From Gammaproteobacteria bacterium (GTDB lineage: Bacteria; Pseudomonadota; Gammaproteobacteria; GCA-002705445; GCA-002716945), in the NCBI GenBank assembly GCA_002718845.1, contig PBFS01000002.1, positions 40,051 through 83,871 on the forward strand: a DNA stretch of 43,821 nucleotides, read 5' to 3'. A program made the translations under genes and the position numbers. How positions within the stretch are numbered: the first letter of the stretch is position 1; each line of letters opens with the position of its first letter. The notes beneath the pieces were generated by a model. That model was not told the DNA's origin. It searched no databases and was given only the letters and a program-made list of their open reading frames with translations. Below, one piece after another: positions 15,968 to 26,638 of this stretch.

Positions 15968-16904
15968 ACTCTTTAATAATATCCTTAACTATTTTATGTC
16001 TCATGACATCGCTAGATCTAAATTTTGTTACGTGAGTATCTTTTATCTTTGGTATAAATTCCAGACAATCTATTAGTCCAGACTTAATATCTTTTGGTAA
16101 GTCTATTTGGCTCGTATCCCCGGTAACTACAGTCTTGGAACCAAATCCAATTCTAGTTAAAAACATTTTCATTTGGGCTATAGTGGTATTTTGAGCTTCA
16201 TCTAAAATTATAAATGCATCATTTAAGGTTCGTCCTCTCATATATGCAAGCGGGGTTATTTCAATTATATTATTTTCTATTAATTTATTCACAGCTTGAA
16301 ATCCTAATATCTCATAAAGTGCATCATATACAGGTTGCAGATATGGATTAACTTTTTCGCTTAAATCACCTGGCAAGAAACCTAGTTTTTCTCCAGCTTC
16401 AATTGCTGGTCTAGCTAAAAATATTTTTTTTACTATATTTTTTTCTAAGCAATACACAGCACTCGCAACTGCAAGATATGTTTTTCCTGTACCTGCAGGC
16501 CCTATGCCAAAAATAAGATTATTTGAGAAAATTGCATTAATATAATCATGTTGAGACTTAGAGTTTGGTTTTATAATATGCTTTTTACACTTAAGTATCC
16601 CTTTTTCATCATCTAGCTCAACAGATTTATTTTCTGAAGTATCATTCATATACATATGCAATTGTTTTGGTGTTAATTCTTCGCTAGCAGATATGGTATA
16701 AAGTCTTTCAATTAATTCTGATGTTCTTGGAACATTTTTTTCATTACCTTTTATAATAAAATTATTTCCTCTGTTTGAAATCTGAACATGCATATGTGAT
16801 TCTATCTGTCTTAAGTTTTCATCCAACGTTCCACATAAATTTGCAAGCCTATCATTATCTTGTGGTTGTAGGGTAATATTTTTATGTGTTATTTTTTCTG
16901 TCAA
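15948..16904 (-). CDS. ybeZ: PhoH-like ATPase YbeZ, TTG start
   Basis: A 318-residue P-loop ATPase of the PhoH family, a helicase-like partner of YbeY in rRNA processing. Walker A G-P-A-G-T-G-K-T is at 135-142 and Walker B F-I-I-L-D-E-A-Q at 231-238. The start codon is TTG at 16904, preceded by AGGAG about 10 bases upstream; no ATG gives a better N-terminus, and the start aligns with the E. coli YbeZ beginning (x-x-I-T-L-x-P-x-D-N-x-R-L). It follows miaB after 48 bases, a gap in which I found no tRNA. Confidence 0.95.
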   Translation of the reverse strand: MTEKITHKNITLQPQDNDRLANLCGTLDENLRQIESHMHVQISNRGNNFIIKGNEKNVPRTSELIERLYTISASEELTPKQLHMYMNDTSENKSVELDDEKGILKCKKHIIKPNSKSQHDYINAIFSNNLIFGIGPAGTGKTYLAVASAVYCLEKNIVKKIFLARPAIEAGEKLGFLPGDLSEKVNPYLQPVYDALYEILGFQAVNKLIENNIIEITPLAYMRGRTLNDAFIILDEAQNTTIAQMKMFLTRIGFGSKTVVTGDTSQIDLPKDIKSGLIDCLEFIPKIKDTHVTKFRSSDVMRHKIVKDIIKEYEKREK

Positions 16905-16952
16905 ATTATTTTATCTCCTTTGTTTTTTTATGCTAGACATACGATGCTATTA

Positions 16953-18311
16953 TTAATTACAAGCTTTCTTTTTCTCAACTGTATCAATAACCTCTCCATA
17001 TAAAGAATTGAGTCTAACTTCTGTAATATAAATATCAACAAAATCTCCTATATGTTTTGTGCCAGCATTAAAATTTATAACTTTATTATTATCTGATCTA
17101 CCATATAACTCATTATTTCTTTTTACAGATATCCCTTCCACTAATACACGTTGTTTTGTATCTAGCATTTTTTTAGCGTAGGACAAAGATTGGTTTTTGA
17201 TTAATTCCTGAAGATTTTTAAGTCTTTTCTTTTTAGTATCCATTGAGATATTATCTTTTTCAAAAGATGCTGGTGTTCCTGGTCTTGGGCTGTATATAAA
17301 ACTATATGCATTGCTAAAATTTAATTCCTCAATAAAATCTAAAGTTTGCTGGAACTGATAATCACTTTCACCCGGATAACCTACAATGAAATCAGATGTT
17401 AAGTTAATATCTGGCCTTATCTTTCTAACTTTTTTTATTATATTTTTATACTCTAATACAGTATGCTTTCTTTTCATCCTTGAAAGTATAAAATCTGATC
17501 CAGATTGTACTGGCAGATGAAGATTATTAGCTAATTTAGTATTATGGTGTTCCTGAATAAGGTCATCAGTAAAATCTACAGGATGAGAAGTGCTATACCT
17601 GATTCTCTCAATTCCCTTTATATGTGATATATATCGTATAAGGTCTGAGAATGATACATGTTGTTTTTTATTATTTAATGATCTGTAAGCATTTACATTT
17701 TGTCCAAGCAATGTAATTTCTTTTGCCCCTAATTTAATTAAAGAGTTTGCCTCACACAAAATATCATCAAATCTTCTATTTACCTCTTCTCCTCTTGTAT
17801 ATGGGACAACACAAAATGTGCAATATTTACTGCAACCCTCCATTATGGATAAACAAGCAGTTGGCGCACTCTTTGTAGAAAAAGGCAGATAATCAAATTT
17901 TTCGATTTCAGGAAAATTTATGTCAATCTCTATTTTTTTTCTTTTATAAACTATATTTTCAATCATCTTCGGCAATCTGTGTATTGTCTGAGGTCCAAAA
18001 ATTATATCTACTTCAGGTGATCTAGATCTTATTTTTTTACCCTCTTGAGAGGCAACACAGCCTCCTACGGCAATTAATAGGTTAGGTTTTTTTATTTTTA
18101 GTTTTTTCCATCTTCCTAATTGATGAAAAACTTTTTCTTGAGCTTTTTCTCTGATGGAGCAAGTATTGAGAAGCAACATGTCTGCATCCTCGGGATTATT
18201 TGTTTCCATCATTTTTAAGTTATGTTGTAAAACATCACCAAGTCTGTCTGAATCATATTCATTCATTTGACAACCTTGAGTTTGTATAAAAAATTTTTTA
18301 TTTTCGAGCAT
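16953..18311 (-). CDS. miaB: tRNA-2-methylthio-N6-isopentenyladenosine synthase MiaB
   Basis: Radical-SAM methylthiotransferase that adds the methylthio group to i6A37 in tRNAs reading UNN codons. Three cysteines of the N-terminal auxiliary cluster are C14, C51 and C85; the radical-SAM motif is C160-x3-C164-x2-C167 in C-S-K-Y-C-T-F-C. A C-terminal TRAM domain follows. The 452-residue length is typical. It starts 5 bases after the ssb stop, an unusual neighbour upstream; phoH follows as in relatives. MiaA is not in the window. Confidence 0.97.
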   Translation of the reverse strand: MLENKKFFIQTQGCQMNEYDSDRLGDVLQHNLKMMETNNPEDADMLLLNTCSIREKAQEKVFHQLGRWKKLKIKKPNLLIAVGGCVASQEGKKIRSRSPEVDIIFGPQTIHRLPKMIENIVYKRKKIEIDINFPEIEKFDYLPFSTKSAPTACLSIMEGCSKYCTFCVVPYTRGEEVNRRFDDILCEANSLIKLGAKEITLLGQNVNAYRSLNNKKQHVSFSDLIRYISHIKGIERIRYSTSHPVDFTDDLIQEHHNTKLANNLHLPVQSGSDFILSRMKRKHTVLEYKNIIKKVRKIRPDINLTSDFIVGYPGESDYQFQQTLDFIEELNFSNAYSFIYSPRPGTPASFEKDNISMDTKKKRLKNLQELIKNQSLSYAKKMLDTKQRVLVEGISVKRNNELYGRSDNNKVINFNAGTKHIGDFVDIYITEVRLNSLYGEVIDTVEKKKACN

Positions 18312-18316
18312 TTACT

Positions 18317-18742
18317 CTAAAATGGTATGTCATCATCTTGCTGGGCTGGTGAACTCTGGTCAAAATTATCATTATTCTTTGAATACTGATTATCTGTGCC
18401 TGCAGAATCAGATTTGGAGCCAATAAAAGTAAAATTATCAGAAATTATATCAGTTGAATATTTTTCAACTCCATCTTTGTCCTGCCACTTTCTGGTTTGC
18501 AATCTGCCTTCAACATATAGTTGTTGCCCTTTTTTTACATACTGCCCAATTGTTTCGGCAGGTTTATTAAAGAATACAACTCTATGCCATTCTGTCTTAT
18601 CTTCATAATTTCCTGATTCTTGGTTTTTAAACTTTCTGTTTGTGGCAAGCGATAGATTTAAGACTGCGTTACCGCTAGGCATGTACTTGACCTCGGGATC
18701 AGCTCCAACTCGACCTAATAATATTACTTTATTTACTGACAT
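18317..18742 (-). CDS. ssb: Single-stranded DNA-binding protein
   Basis: A 141-residue SSB with one OB-fold (about 1-108), starting S-V-N-K-V-I-L-L-G-R-V-G and including the W-H-R-V-V segment, then a low-complexity N, Q and S-rich linker and the acidic tip D-D-D-I-P-F (136-141) that recruits repair and replication partners. It is somewhat shorter than the E. coli protein (178) because the linker is short. It diverges from uvrA as in many gammaproteobacteria. Confidence 0.97.
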   Translation of the reverse strand: MSVNKVILLGRVGADPEVKYMPSGNAVLNLSLATNRKFKNQESGNYEDKTEWHRVVFFNKPAETIGQYVKKGQQLYVEGRLQTRKWQDKDGVEKYSTDIISDNFTFIGSKSDSAGTDNQYSKNNDNFDQSSPAQQDDDIPF

Positions 18743-18905
18743 TAAATTTCATTATGATATTCATTGACTGAGCATTTACTATAACTTAAATATTATCTTA
18801 CGGACAGCAAAAATTCCACCTAAACTAATAAAATGGTTAAATTTATGCTATAAATTGCAATTTTCTTAGGTGCAATTAAACTATAGATGATATCATTTCT
18901 CTACC
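18743..18905. promoter_or_regulatory. ssb/uvrA divergent intergenic region, no SOS box seen
   Basis: This 163-base gap must hold promoters for both genes. For uvrA an extended -10 TGCTATAAA (18846-18854) is plausible, with a leader of about 45 bases. For ssb a TATAGT-like -10 can be read on the minus strand near 18777-18782 but lacks a good -35. I searched for the LexA box CTGT-N8-ACAG that E. coli uses here and found none. The palindrome AATTGCAATT (18853-18862) is of unknown meaning. Confidence 0.4.
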
Positions 18906-21770
18906 ATGAAAAAGAATATTTTTGTTAAAGGTGCTCGCACACACAATTTAAAAAATATTAATATAGAAATTCCTCGAGATAAGCTAACAACTATAACAGG
19001 CTTGTCGGGCTCCGGAAAATCATCATTAGCTTTTGATACAATTTTTGCAGAAGGACAGAGGCGTTATATGGAATCTTTATCGTCTTATGCTAGGCAATTT
19101 TTATCCATGATGGATAAACCTGATGTAGATGTCATTGAAGGCTTATCTCCAGCAATATCTATAGAACAAAAGTCATCGTCGCATAATCCTAGATCAACAG
19201 TGGGTACAGTAACTGAAATTTATGATTATCTAAGGTTATTGTTTGCAAGAGTAGGCTCACCGAAATGTCCAGAACATTCTATAGAATTAAAAGCTATGAC
19301 CTTTAGCGATATAACTGAAAAAATAATTAAAGATAATAGTGGGGAAAAAATTATGTTGTTAGCTCCTGTGGTAAAACAACAAAAAGGAGAACATGCTAAA
19401 TTAATACAGTCATTTGCTCAACAGGGGTATAAAAGAATAAGAGTAAATGGAGAAGTTATAAATATTAATGATATGTCTAAACACATGATTAATCATATTA
19501 TAGATCCTAAGAAAAAAAATAATATTGAATTTGTTATAGACAGGTTAAGCTCTGTAGAAAAAAATGATACTCAAAGAATTATAGAGTCAGTAGAATTAGC
19601 TTCGAAGTTTTCTGATGGTTTAATTTATTGTTGTAACGTTGAAACAAATAATATAGAAAATGTTTTCTCTACAAAATATGCATGTCCCCACTGCGGTTAT
19701 TCAATAGGAGTATTAGAGCCAAAATTATTTTCATTTAATAGCCCTGTGGGTGCATGTGAATCCTGTGATGGCTTAGGTGTAAGTGAATTTTTTGATCCAG
19801 AGAAAATAATTGTTAATCAAGAGCTGAGCCTAGCAAAGGGCGCTATATATGGATGGGATGATAAAAGTGCCTATTATAATTTATTATTAGAAAGCTTATC
19901 TAATCATTATAAAATAGATTTAAATACCCCATATAAAAAACTACCAAAAAAATTCAAAAAAATACTATTTTATGGTAGTGAAAATGAAATTATACAAATG
20001 AAATATGTAAAAGGGTTTAGAAGCAAAAATAAAGAAAATTATGTTGTTAAAGAAGAAGTTTGGGAGGGTATAATTGAAAAATTTGAAAGACAATACGAGA
20101 ATGGTTCCTTTGCGGCACAAAAAAGATTATTCAAATACTTAAATATAGCTAAATGTAATGATTGCGAAGGGAAAAGGCTAAACAAAAAAAGTAGGAATGT
20201 ATTTATATTTAATAAGTCTATTAGCGATATTACAGAATTAACTATTGAAGAATGTTTAGGTTTTTTTAAAAAAATAAAATTTGAAGGTATGCTAAAAGAA
20301 ATATCTAATAAAATAATTTTAGAAATAATAAGCAGATTAAATTTTTTGAATGATGTTGGATTAAATTATCTCGCTATTAATCGCAGTGCTGAAACTTTAT
20401 CTGGTGGAGAAGCTCAAAGAATAAGGTTGGCTAGTCAAATTGGTTCTGGTTTAGTTGGAGTTATGTATATCCTAGATGAGCCGTCTATTGGTCTTCATCA
20501 AAGAGACAATAGTAAATTACTTAAGACGTTACGCAATCTACGTGATTTGGGGAATACAGTTATAGTTGTAGAGCATGATGAAGATACTATTCTATCATCA
20601 GATTATATTGTAGATGTGGGTCCTGGAGCTGGTGATTCTGGTGGTGAAATTGTCTTTGTTGGCAAACCAAATGATATTAAGAAAATAAAAAACTCATATA
20701 CTGGGCAATATATTTCAGGAATAAAGAAAATATCAATTCCAAAACAAAGATTAAAATTTAATTCAAAAAAAACATTAATTATACACAAAGCAACTACAAA
20801 TAATTTAAATAATCTTAATATTAAAATACCTCTTGGTTTGTTAACTTGTATAACTGGCGTATCAGGATCAGGTAAATCAACCTTGGTTAATAATATTCTT
20901 TATGAATATATTTATAATGAATTTTCAGAAAAGGATAATTCTCAAACAGGTTGTGAAAAAATAACTGGATTAGAACATATTGATAAAATTATTGAAATAG
21001 ACCAAAGCCCTATAGGAAGAACTCCTAGGTCAAATCCTGTAACATATACTGGAATTTTTACACATATTAGAGATTTGTTTGCACTCACCAAAGAATCTAG
21101 GGTAAGAGGTTATAGTCCTGGAAGATTTAGTTTCAACGTTAAAGGGGGTAGATGCGATGCGTGTGAAGGTGACGGTGTTATTAAAGTAGAAATGCACTTT
21201 TTGTCAGATGTATATGTTAAATGTGATAAATGTAATGGAAAAAGATATAATGATCAAACTTTAGAAATTAATTTAAAATCTAAAACTATTAGCGATGTTT
21301 TAAATTTTACAGTTTCAGAAGCTTTAAAATTCTTTCATAATTATCCAAATATAAAGCGGAAATTAGAAATTTTAGATGAAGTCGGTCTCTCATATATAAA
21401 ACTTGGACAAAATGCCACAACATTATCAGGAGGAGAGGCTCAGAGAATAAAATTAGCTAAAGAGCTTATAAAAAGAGATACGGGGAAAACTATATATTTA
21501 TTAGATGAACCCACAACAGGTCTTCACTTTCATGATGTGGCTAAACTGCTAAAAGTTTTAGATAAACTCAAGGCTAGAGGTAATACTCTTATTATTATAG
21601 AACATAATTTGGAAGTTATAAAAACAGCTGATTGGCTTATAGATTTAGGGCCCGAAGGGGGCATTGGTGGAGGCAATGTTGTTGCTGAAGGTACGCCTGA
21701 AGAGGTTTCTAAAAATAAAAAATCTTTTACTGGGGTGTTTCTAAAAAATAAGCTTAACTGTTCAAACTAG
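18906..21770 (+). CDS. uvrA: Excinuclease ABC subunit A
   Basis: UvrA finds DNA damage for nucleotide excision repair and loads UvrB. The 954 residues carry two ABC ATPase modules. The first Walker A is G-L-S-G-S-G-K-S at 32-39, the second is G-V-S-G-S-G-K-S in the second half, and both signature motifs read L-S-G-G-E-A-Q-R-I. The zinc finger C-D-A-C...C-D-K-C-N-G-K-R-Y needed for damage recognition is present, and C-P-H-C...C-E-S-C lies in the first half. Length is close to the E. coli protein (940). Its last 17 bases overlap convergent rplQ. Confidence 0.98.
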   Translation: MKKNIFVKGARTHNLKNINIEIPRDKLTTITGLSGSGKSSLAFDTIFAEGQRRYMESLSSYARQFLSMMDKPDVDVIEGLSPAISIEQKSSSHNPRSTVGTVTEIYDYLRLLFARVGSPKCPEHSIELKAMTFSDITEKIIKDNSGEKIMLLAPVVKQQKGEHAKLIQSFAQQGYKRIRVNGEVININDMSKHMINHIIDPKKKNNIEFVIDRLSSVEKNDTQRIIESVELASKFSDGLIYCCNVETNNIENVFSTKYACPHCGYSIGVLEPKLFSFNSPVGACESCDGLGVSEFFDPEKIIVNQELSLAKGAIYGWDDKSAYYNLLLESLSNHYKIDLNTPYKKLPKKFKKILFYGSENEIIQMKYVKGFRSKNKENYVVKEEVWEGIIEKFERQYENGSFAAQKRLFKYLNIAKCNDCEGKRLNKKSRNVFIFNKSISDITELTIEECLGFFKKIKFEGMLKEISNKIILEIISRLNFLNDVGLNYLAINRSAETLSGGEAQRIRLASQIGSGLVGVMYILDEPSIGLHQRDNSKLLKTLRNLRDLGNTVIVVEHDEDTILSSDYIVDVGPGAGDSGGEIVFVGKPNDIKKIKNSYTGQYISGIKKISIPKQRLKFNSKKTLIIHKATTNNLNNLNIKIPLGLLTCITGVSGSGKSTLVNNILYEYIYNEFSEKDNSQTGCEKITGLEHIDKIIEIDQSPIGRTPRSNPVTYTGIFTHIRDLFALTKESRVRGYSPGRFSFNVKGGRCDACEGDGVIKVEMHFLSDVYVKCDKCNGKRYNDQTLEINLKSKTISDVLNFTVSEALKFFHNYPNIKRKLEILDEVGLSYIKLGQNATTLSGGEAQRIKLAKELIKRDTGKTIYLLDEPTTGLHFHDVAKLLKVLDKLKARGNTLIIIEHNLEVIKTADWLIDLGPEGGIGGGNVVAEGTPEEVSKNKKSFTGVFLKNKLNCSN

Positions 21771-22125
21771 GCTTTTCTGTTAATTCTACATACGCTTGAG
21801 GAGACGCATCCCCTAATTTACAACCAAACTTAAGAATTCTCATATATCCTCCTGGTTTGTTTTTAAACCTAGGACCAAGATCTTCAAATAGTTTTTTAAC
21901 TATTTTTTTATTTCTAATTTTAGAATAAGCCAATCTTCTTCTCATTAAGTTATCTTGTTTAGCTAAAGTTATAAGAGGCTCTGCAACTCTACGTAATTCC
22001 TTAGCTTTAGGAATAGATGTTTTGATTTTTTCAAACTCAAACAAAGATAGGGTGAGATTCTTCATCATAGCTTTTCTATGCGACGAATTCCTATTTAACT
22101 GTCTTCCGCTTTTTTTATGCCTCAT
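21754..22125 (-). CDS. rplQ: 50S ribosomal protein L17
   Basis: Last gene of the alpha operon, 123 residues against 127 in E. coli. The start [20 protein letters not shown] is canonical, and the C-terminal G-G-Y-x-R-I-L-K and A-Y-V-E-L segments are intact. It overlaps rpoA by 4 bases (ATGA), implying coupled translation. Its 3' end overlaps the convergent uvrA gene by 17 bases, leaving no room for an ordinary terminator between them. Confidence 0.98.
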   Translation of the reverse strand: MRHKKSGRQLNRNSSHRKAMMKNLTLSLFEFEKIKTSIPKAKELRRVAEPLITLAKQDNLMRRRLAYSKIRNKKIVKKLFEDLGPRFKNKPGGYMRILKFGCKLGDASPQAYVELTEKPSLNS

Positions 22126-23108
22126 ACTCTCTTCTCAATACCTTTAGGAGGCCAATCTTCAAGTTTTATTCCTAAAGATAAGCTATGTGTTGCTAATACA
22201 TCTTTAATTTCAGTCAATGATTTTTTACCTAGGTTAGGAGTTTTTAATAATTCATTTTCACTGCGTTGAACTAAATCTCCAATATAATAAATATTTTCAG
22301 CCTTTAAGCAATTAGCTGACCTTACTGTTAGCTCTAAATCATCTACTGGTCTTAATAATACTGGGTCTATTTGTGGTATATCAGTATCTTCAATGGCTTC
22401 TTCTTGGACTTCTAAATATGTAAATACGTCTAATTGATTTCTGAGAATTTGCCCAGCTTTTCTAATTGCATCCTCTGGCTCAATTGTCGCGTTAGTTTTT
22501 AAATCTATAACTAATTTATCTAAATCAGTTCTTTGTTTAACTCTTGCGGTATCAACATTATAAGTTACTTGAACCACTGGACTAAATGAAGCATCTAATT
22601 GCATTTTTCCAATACCTAAATCTTCTTGTTCATTAAATTTTCTTTTCTGTGCTTGTTGATAACCTCTTCCTTGGCTTACTGTCATATTAATAATTAATTC
22701 GGTTTTTTCATTTGTAATATTAGCAATACAAAACTCAGGATTTTTAATTTCTAAATCTGGATTATCGGTTATATCAGAGGCAAGAACTGGTCCAATGCCT
22801 TTTTTTCTTAACGTAACCTCTAGCGAATCTTTTTCATGTAAAACCAATGCTAATTTTTTAATGTTTAATAGTATTTCCAATACATCTTCTTGCACACCTT
22901 CTATAGTGCTATATTCATGTAAAATATTATCTATCGTGACCTCTGTTACAGCGCTACCTGGCAATGATGATAATAGCACTCTTCTTAAAGCATTACCCAG
23001 TGTATGTCCAAAACCCCTTTCAAGAGGTTCTATGCTTATTTTTGCATGCGTTGGACTTATAGCTTCTATGTCTACAAGTTTTGGTCTTAGAAAGTCATTT
23101 TTATTCAT
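22122..23108 (-). CDS. rpoA: RNA polymerase alpha subunit
   Basis: Alpha subunit, 328 residues (E. coli 329). The N-terminal assembly domain shows [20 protein letters not shown]. The C-terminal domain, which contacts UP elements and activators, has [21 protein letters not shown] and [13 protein letters not shown]. This C-terminal wording is gamma/beta-proteobacterial rather than alphaproteobacterial and is one of the best lineage clues in the window. It follows rpsD after 7 bases. Confidence 0.98.
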   Translation of the reverse strand: MNKNDFLRPKLVDIEAISPTHAKISIEPLERGFGHTLGNALRRVLLSSLPGSAVTEVTIDNILHEYSTIEGVQEDVLEILLNIKKLALVLHEKDSLEVTLRKKGIGPVLASDITDNPDLEIKNPEFCIANITNEKTELIINMTVSQGRGYQQAQKRKFNEQEDLGIGKMQLDASFSPVVQVTYNVDTARVKQRTDLDKLVIDLKTNATIEPEDAIRKAGQILRNQLDVFTYLEVQEEAIEDTDIPQIDPVLLRPVDDLELTVRSANCLKAENIYYIGDLVQRSENELLKTPNLGKKSLTEIKDVLATHSLSLGIKLEDWPPKGIEKRV

Positions 23109-23115
23109 ATTTCAC

Positions 23116-23739
23116 CTATTTTGAGTATAATTCTACAATTAACGATTCATTTATTTCTGAAGGTAATTCTTTGCGTTCAGGTATCCTTATAAAGGTTCCT
23201 TCACACTTTTTAGAATCAACTTCAATCCAGTCATTAAAACCTCTTGTTTCAGCTAAACTCATAGCAAACTTAATTCTAGTTTGTTCTTTTTTACTATTTC
23301 TAACTGAAATTTTATCTTTAGGGCTAACTTGATAAGATGGTATATTAACAATATCTCCATTAACTTCAATATTTTTATGGTTAACAAGTTGCCGAGATTC
23401 TGCTCTAGTAGATCCAAACCCTAGTCTATAAACCACATTATCTAATCTCGATTCCAACATGGTCAACAGATTTTCTCCAGTCGAACCTTTTTTGCTTGCT
23501 GATTTTTTATAATAATTTCTAAATTGTTTCTCTAAAATCCCATATATTCTTTTGACTTTTTGTTTCTCTCTTAGCTGCATTGAATAATCAGAGCTTTTTA
23601 CTCTTCTTGCGTCTGCTGATTGGCCAGGTTTTTTTTCTAAATTACATTTTGTTTCCAGTGATCTGCTTCCTGACTTTAAATAAAGATCCGTGCCTTCTCT
23701 TCTCATCAATTTACATTTAGATCCTATAAATTTAGCCAT
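23116..23739 (-). CDS. rpsD: 30S ribosomal protein S4
   Basis: S4 nucleates 16S rRNA folding and in E. coli represses the alpha operon. The ATG at 23739 gives 207 residues and has GGAGAG about 9 bases upstream; an open extension to 23778 would add 13 residues overlapping rpsK and is rejected. The S4 RNA-binding domain is recognisable around residues 93-155 ([19 protein letters not shown]-like Q-L-V-N-H). The two N-terminal cysteines (C9, C32) do not form a zinc site. Confidence 0.97.
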   Translation of the reverse strand: MAKFIGSKCKLMRREGTDLYLKSGSRSLETKCNLEKKPGQSADARRVKSSDYSMQLREKQKVKRIYGILEKQFRNYYKKSASKKGSTGENLLTMLESRLDNVVYRLGFGSTRAESRQLVNHKNIEVNGDIVNIPSYQVSPKDKISVRNSKKEQTRIKFAMSLAETRGFNDWIEVDSKKCEGTFIRIPERKELPSEINESLIVELYSK

Positions 23740-23743
23740 AATA

Positions 23744-24130
23744 TTAAACTCTCCTCTTTTTAGGTGGTCTGCAACCATTATGAGGCAATGGTGTTATATC
23801 TGTTATATTTGTAATTTTATACCCTGCGCTATTTAAAGCTCTAACTGCAGAATCTCTACCTGGACCTGGTCCTTTTACTAATACCTCTAATGTCTTTACT
23901 CCAAACTCAGAAGCTTTATTTGCTGCTTTCTCTGCGGCTATTTGTGCGGCAAACGGCGTACTCTTTCTGGAACCTCTAAATCCAGATCCTCCTGAAGTTG
24001 CCCAAGATAAAGTATTACCCTGTTTATCAGTAATGGTTACTATTGTGTTATTAAAAGACGCATAAATATGAGCCACACCTTCACTTACTATTCTTTTTTC
24101 TTTTTTCTTTTTTGGTTTAGTTGATACCAT
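23744..24130 (-). CDS. rpsK: 30S ribosomal protein S11
   Basis: A 128-residue S11, part of the platform of the small subunit next to the mRNA exit. [18 protein letters not shown] near the N-terminus, [13 protein letters not shown], and the C-terminal [20 protein letters not shown] are canonical. It lies 1 base after rpsM and 4 bases before rpsD. Confidence 0.98.
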   Translation of the reverse strand: MVSTKPKKKKEKRIVSEGVAHIYASFNNTIVTITDKQGNTLSWATSGGSGFRGSRKSTPFAAQIAAEKAANKASEFGVKTLEVLVKGPGPGRDSAVRALNSAGYKITNITDITPLPHNGCRPPKKRRV

Positions 24131-24131
24131 A

Positions 24132-24491
24132 TTATTTAGCCTTTAATAGTTTTCTTGGTCCTTTTCTAGTTCTACTATTATTCTTAGTTTTTTGTCCTCT
24201 TAAAGGCAAGCTTTTACGATGTCGTATGCCTCTGTAAGACCCTATATCCATTAGTCTTTTTATATTTATTGAAGTCTCTCTTCTTAGGTCACCTTCCAAT
24301 TGATATTTTTCAACAAAATTTCTTAAAACCTCGAGATCTTTTTCATTTAAATCCTTGACTTTTTTAGTTCTATCTACGCCAGAATCAGAGCAAATTTTAT
24401 TCGCTCTTGTTATGCCAATACCATATATAGCGGTCAATGCTATCCAGATATGCTTATTATTAGGTAAATTTATTCCTGCTATTCTAGCCAT
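24132..24491 (-). CDS. rpsM: 30S ribosomal protein S13
   Basis: S13 of 119 residues, which bridges the head of the 30S subunit to 50S protein L5. [14 protein letters not shown], the helix-two-turn-helix region with Y-G-I-G, and the C-terminal [13 protein letters not shown] are standard. First gene of the alpha operon, with a candidate promoter in the 55-base gap after rpmJ. Confidence 0.98.
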   Translation of the reverse strand: MARIAGINLPNNKHIWIALTAIYGIGITRANKICSDSGVDRTKKVKDLNEKDLEVLRNFVEKYQLEGDLRRETSINIKRLMDIGSYRGIRHRKSLPLRGQKTKNNSRTRKGPRKLLKAK

Positions 24492-24512
24492 TTATTACTC
24501 TCTCGAACGATG

Positions 24513-24541
24513 ATTTTATATTTCATTTGATATTAATACAA
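24513..24541 (-). promoter_or_regulatory. Candidate alpha-operon promoter
   Basis: In the 55 bases between rpmJ and rpsM the minus strand reads TTGTAT (24541-24536), 17 bases, then TAAAAT (24518-24513). The hexamers match four of six and five of six consensus bases with ideal spacing. AT-rich DNA makes such matches common, so this is a candidate only. I could not identify an S4-binding pseudoknot by eye. Confidence 0.35.
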
Positions 24542-24546
24542 CCTCT

Positions 24547-24660
24547 TTAACCTTGTCTTTGCTTATGTCTTGGATCTTTGCATATAATCCTAACAACTCT
24601 ATTTCTTCGAATTACTCTACAATTTCTACAAAGCTTTTTAACAGATGCGCGAACTTTCAT
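24547..24660 (-). CDS. rpmJ: 50S ribosomal protein L36
   Basis: A 37-residue gene read directly from the minus strand, starting ATG at 24660, 2 bases after the secY stop, and ending TAA at 24547. The start [10 protein letters not shown] and the zinc ligands C11, C14, C27 and H32 identify the zinc-binding (C+) form of L36. Its place between secY and rpsM is the normal gammaproteobacterial one. Confidence 0.97.
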   Translation of the reverse strand: MKVRASVKKLCRNCRVIRRNRVVRIICKDPRHKQRQG

Positions 24661-24662
24661 AA

Positions 24663-26012
24663 TTATCTTAATCCTCCGCCAATTCCTTTAAGATTAGCCT
24701 TTTTCATCATTCCCTCATATTGATGAGATAAAAGATGAGATTGGATTTGTGCCATTAAATCCATAACAACTATCACAACAATTAATAAAGACGTTCCTCC
24801 AAAATAAAATGGTACATTAAAGTACAGGATTAAAAATTCTGGTAATAAACAAACAGAGGTAATATATATGGCTCCGATAGTTGTTAATCTTGTTGTAATA
24901 TCATCAATATATCTTGCTGTCTGATCTCCTGGTCTAATCCCAGGAATAAATGCTCCTGTTTTTTTTAAGTTATCTGCTGTTTCATTAGAATTAAAAACAA
25001 GTGCAGTATAGAAATAACAAAAGAAAATAATTGCTAAAGAATATAATAGTATATATAAAGGTTGCCCTGGAGTAAGTGATAGCGCAATATTTTGAACGAT
25101 GCCGCCATCCGAACCTGTTCCACTCCAACTTGCTATAGTTGCGGGAAATAAAATTATAGCTGATGCAAAAATGGGAGGTATTACACCTGCCATGTTTATT
25201 TTTAATGGAAGATGAGTGCTTTGTGCTGCATACATTTTTCTACCTTGCATTTTTCTAGCATAATTAATTGGAATTTTTCTTTGCCCTCTTTCTATAAAAA
25301 TAACAAATGCTGTTATAACAAGAACCAATAAGAATATTAAAATTACAGTAAAATTTTGTAGCTCGCCATTTCTAGCAAGATCTATTGTATGTCCTATAGC
25401 AGAAGGTAAACCTGCAACTATACCCGCAAAAATCAATATTGAAATACCATTACCTATTCCTCTTTCTGTTATTTGTTCACCAAGCCATACCAAAAACATT
25501 GTTCCTGTAACCAATGTTATAATTGCTATAAACAAAAAATTTATACCTGGATCAAGAACCAGTGTTGTGCTTGATGTATTTTGATTTTGAAGCGCATTCG
25601 CTACTCCAGTTGACTGTAGAACTGCTAATAAAACAGTAAAATACCTTGTGTATTTAGTTATTTTTTTTCTTCCTCTTTCACCTTCCTTCCTAAGCTGTAT
25701 TAATGGTGCATATACATGAGTCATCATTTGCATAATTATAGATGCTGATATATATGGCATAACTCCTAATGCAAAAATAGACATTCTTGATAAAGATCCA
25801 CCCGAGAACATATTAAACATATCAAGTATGCTACCTCGTTGTTGTTCAAACAAAAATTTCATTACAGAAGGGTCTATTCCGGGTAAAGTTATAAAACTAC
25901 CTAATCTAAATATAATTAAAGCAAAAATAACAAAAAATACTCTCTGTCTTAACTCATTTGATTTAGTTAAACCTCCTAATCCTCCAGTCATATTTGATTT
26001 TGATTTAGCCAT
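24663..26012 (-). CDS. secY: Preprotein translocase subunit SecY
   Basis: Main channel subunit of the Sec translocon in the inner membrane; 449 residues with about ten hydrophobic helices. Recognisable are the start of the core (L-R-Q-R-V-F-F-V), [22 protein letters not shown] in helix 2 with its plug, and the long cytoplasmic loop [10 protein letters not shown]. The C-terminus ends K-G-I-G-G-G-L-R. Last large gene of the spc operon, 4 bases after rplO. Confidence 0.98.
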   Translation of the reverse strand: MAKSKSNMTGGLGGLTKSNELRQRVFFVIFALIIFRLGSFITLPGIDPSVMKFLFEQQRGSILDMFNMFSGGSLSRMSIFALGVMPYISASIIMQMMTHVYAPLIQLRKEGERGRKKITKYTRYFTVLLAVLQSTGVANALQNQNTSSTTLVLDPGINFLFIAIITLVTGTMFLVWLGEQITERGIGNGISILIFAGIVAGLPSAIGHTIDLARNGELQNFTVILIFLLVLVITAFVIFIERGQRKIPINYARKMQGRKMYAAQSTHLPLKINMAGVIPPIFASAIILFPATIASWSGTGSDGGIVQNIALSLTPGQPLYILLYSLAIIFFCYFYTALVFNSNETADNLKKTGAFIPGIRPGDQTARYIDDITTRLTTIGAIYITSVCLLPEFLILYFNVPFYFGGTSLLIVVIVVMDLMAQIQSHLLSHQYEGMMKKANLKGIGGGLR

Positions 26013-26016
26013 AATT

Positions 26017-26436
26017 CTATTTACTTATAAACTCCGATACAGATTTTGTGCAAGATATATCCTTAAGAGTTTTCTTGCCTTTTATTGTGCAAGGTCCAAT
26101 CACTTTTACTTTTTTTATTTTAGATTTAATAAGTTTATATTTTTTTAATATATCAAGCGTTATTTCTTTTTCTTTTATAACTGACAGTCTGTCATATTTA
26201 ATATCTATAGACAGAAGGTTTGTCCTAGAGGAAAAGCCTACTTTTGGTAATCTTCTTTGTAATGGCATTTGTCCGCCTTCGAAACCAATTTGAATCTTGC
26301 CTCCTGTTCTAGATTTTTGTCCTTTGTGACCACGACCACAGGTTTTCCCACTACCAGAAGCCATGCCTCTGCCAACTCTTTTCTTTTTATTTTTACTATC
26401 AATATTTGGTTTTAATTTATTTAATAAGCTAGTCAT
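26017..26436 (-). CDS. rplO: 50S ribosomal protein L15
   Basis: L15 of 139 residues. The glycine-rich basic start with [24 protein letters not shown] is diagnostic, and [14 protein letters not shown] follows. It binds 23S rRNA late in 50S assembly. It begins 8 bases after rpmD and is followed by secY, the conserved spc order. Confidence 0.98.
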   Translation of the reverse strand: MTSLLNKLKPNIDSKNKKKRVGRGMASGSGKTCGRGHKGQKSRTGGKIQIGFEGGQMPLQRRLPKVGFSSRTNLLSIDIKYDRLSVIKEKEITLDILKKYKLIKSKIKKVKVIGPCTIKGKKTLKDISCTKSVSEFISK

Positions 26437-26444
26437 ATCAACAC

Positions 26445-26636
26445 CTAAATATTTATCTCCACCATATGATTAACTACTTTTATCATTCCTCTATTCTCCG
26501 GAGTATCTTTAATAGTTACTGTATGATTTATCTTTCGTAAACCTAATCCTTTTATACAAGATATTTGTTTTTTTGTGCAACCTATGAGACTTCTAGTTTG
26601 TTTTACATTTATTTTTTTTAATTCTTTTTTAACCAT
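26445..26636 (-). CDS. rpmD: 50S ribosomal protein L30
   Basis: A 63-residue L30. The segment [23 protein letters not shown] fits the family (usually S-x-I-G-x-x-x-x-Q-x-x-T-L-x-G-L-G-L-R), followed by V[10 protein letters not shown]. It starts at ATG 26636, 2 bases after rpsE, with its normal neighbours. Two cysteines (C20, C27) replace commoner residues. Confidence 0.96.
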   Translation of the reverse strand: MVKKELKKINVKQTRSLIGCTKKQISCIKGLGLRKINHTVTIKDTPENRGMIKVVNHMVEINI

Positions 26637-26638
26637 AA

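Noticed and set aside
16905-16952. Possible tRNA or regulatory RNA between miaB and phoH
   Set aside because: The 48-base gap is too short for a tRNA and holds only the phoH ribosome binding site.
23740-23778. Upstream extension of rpsD by 13 residues
   Set aside because: It overlaps the end of rpsK, and the inner ATG at 23739 has a good Shine-Dalgarno and the canonical S4 N-terminus.
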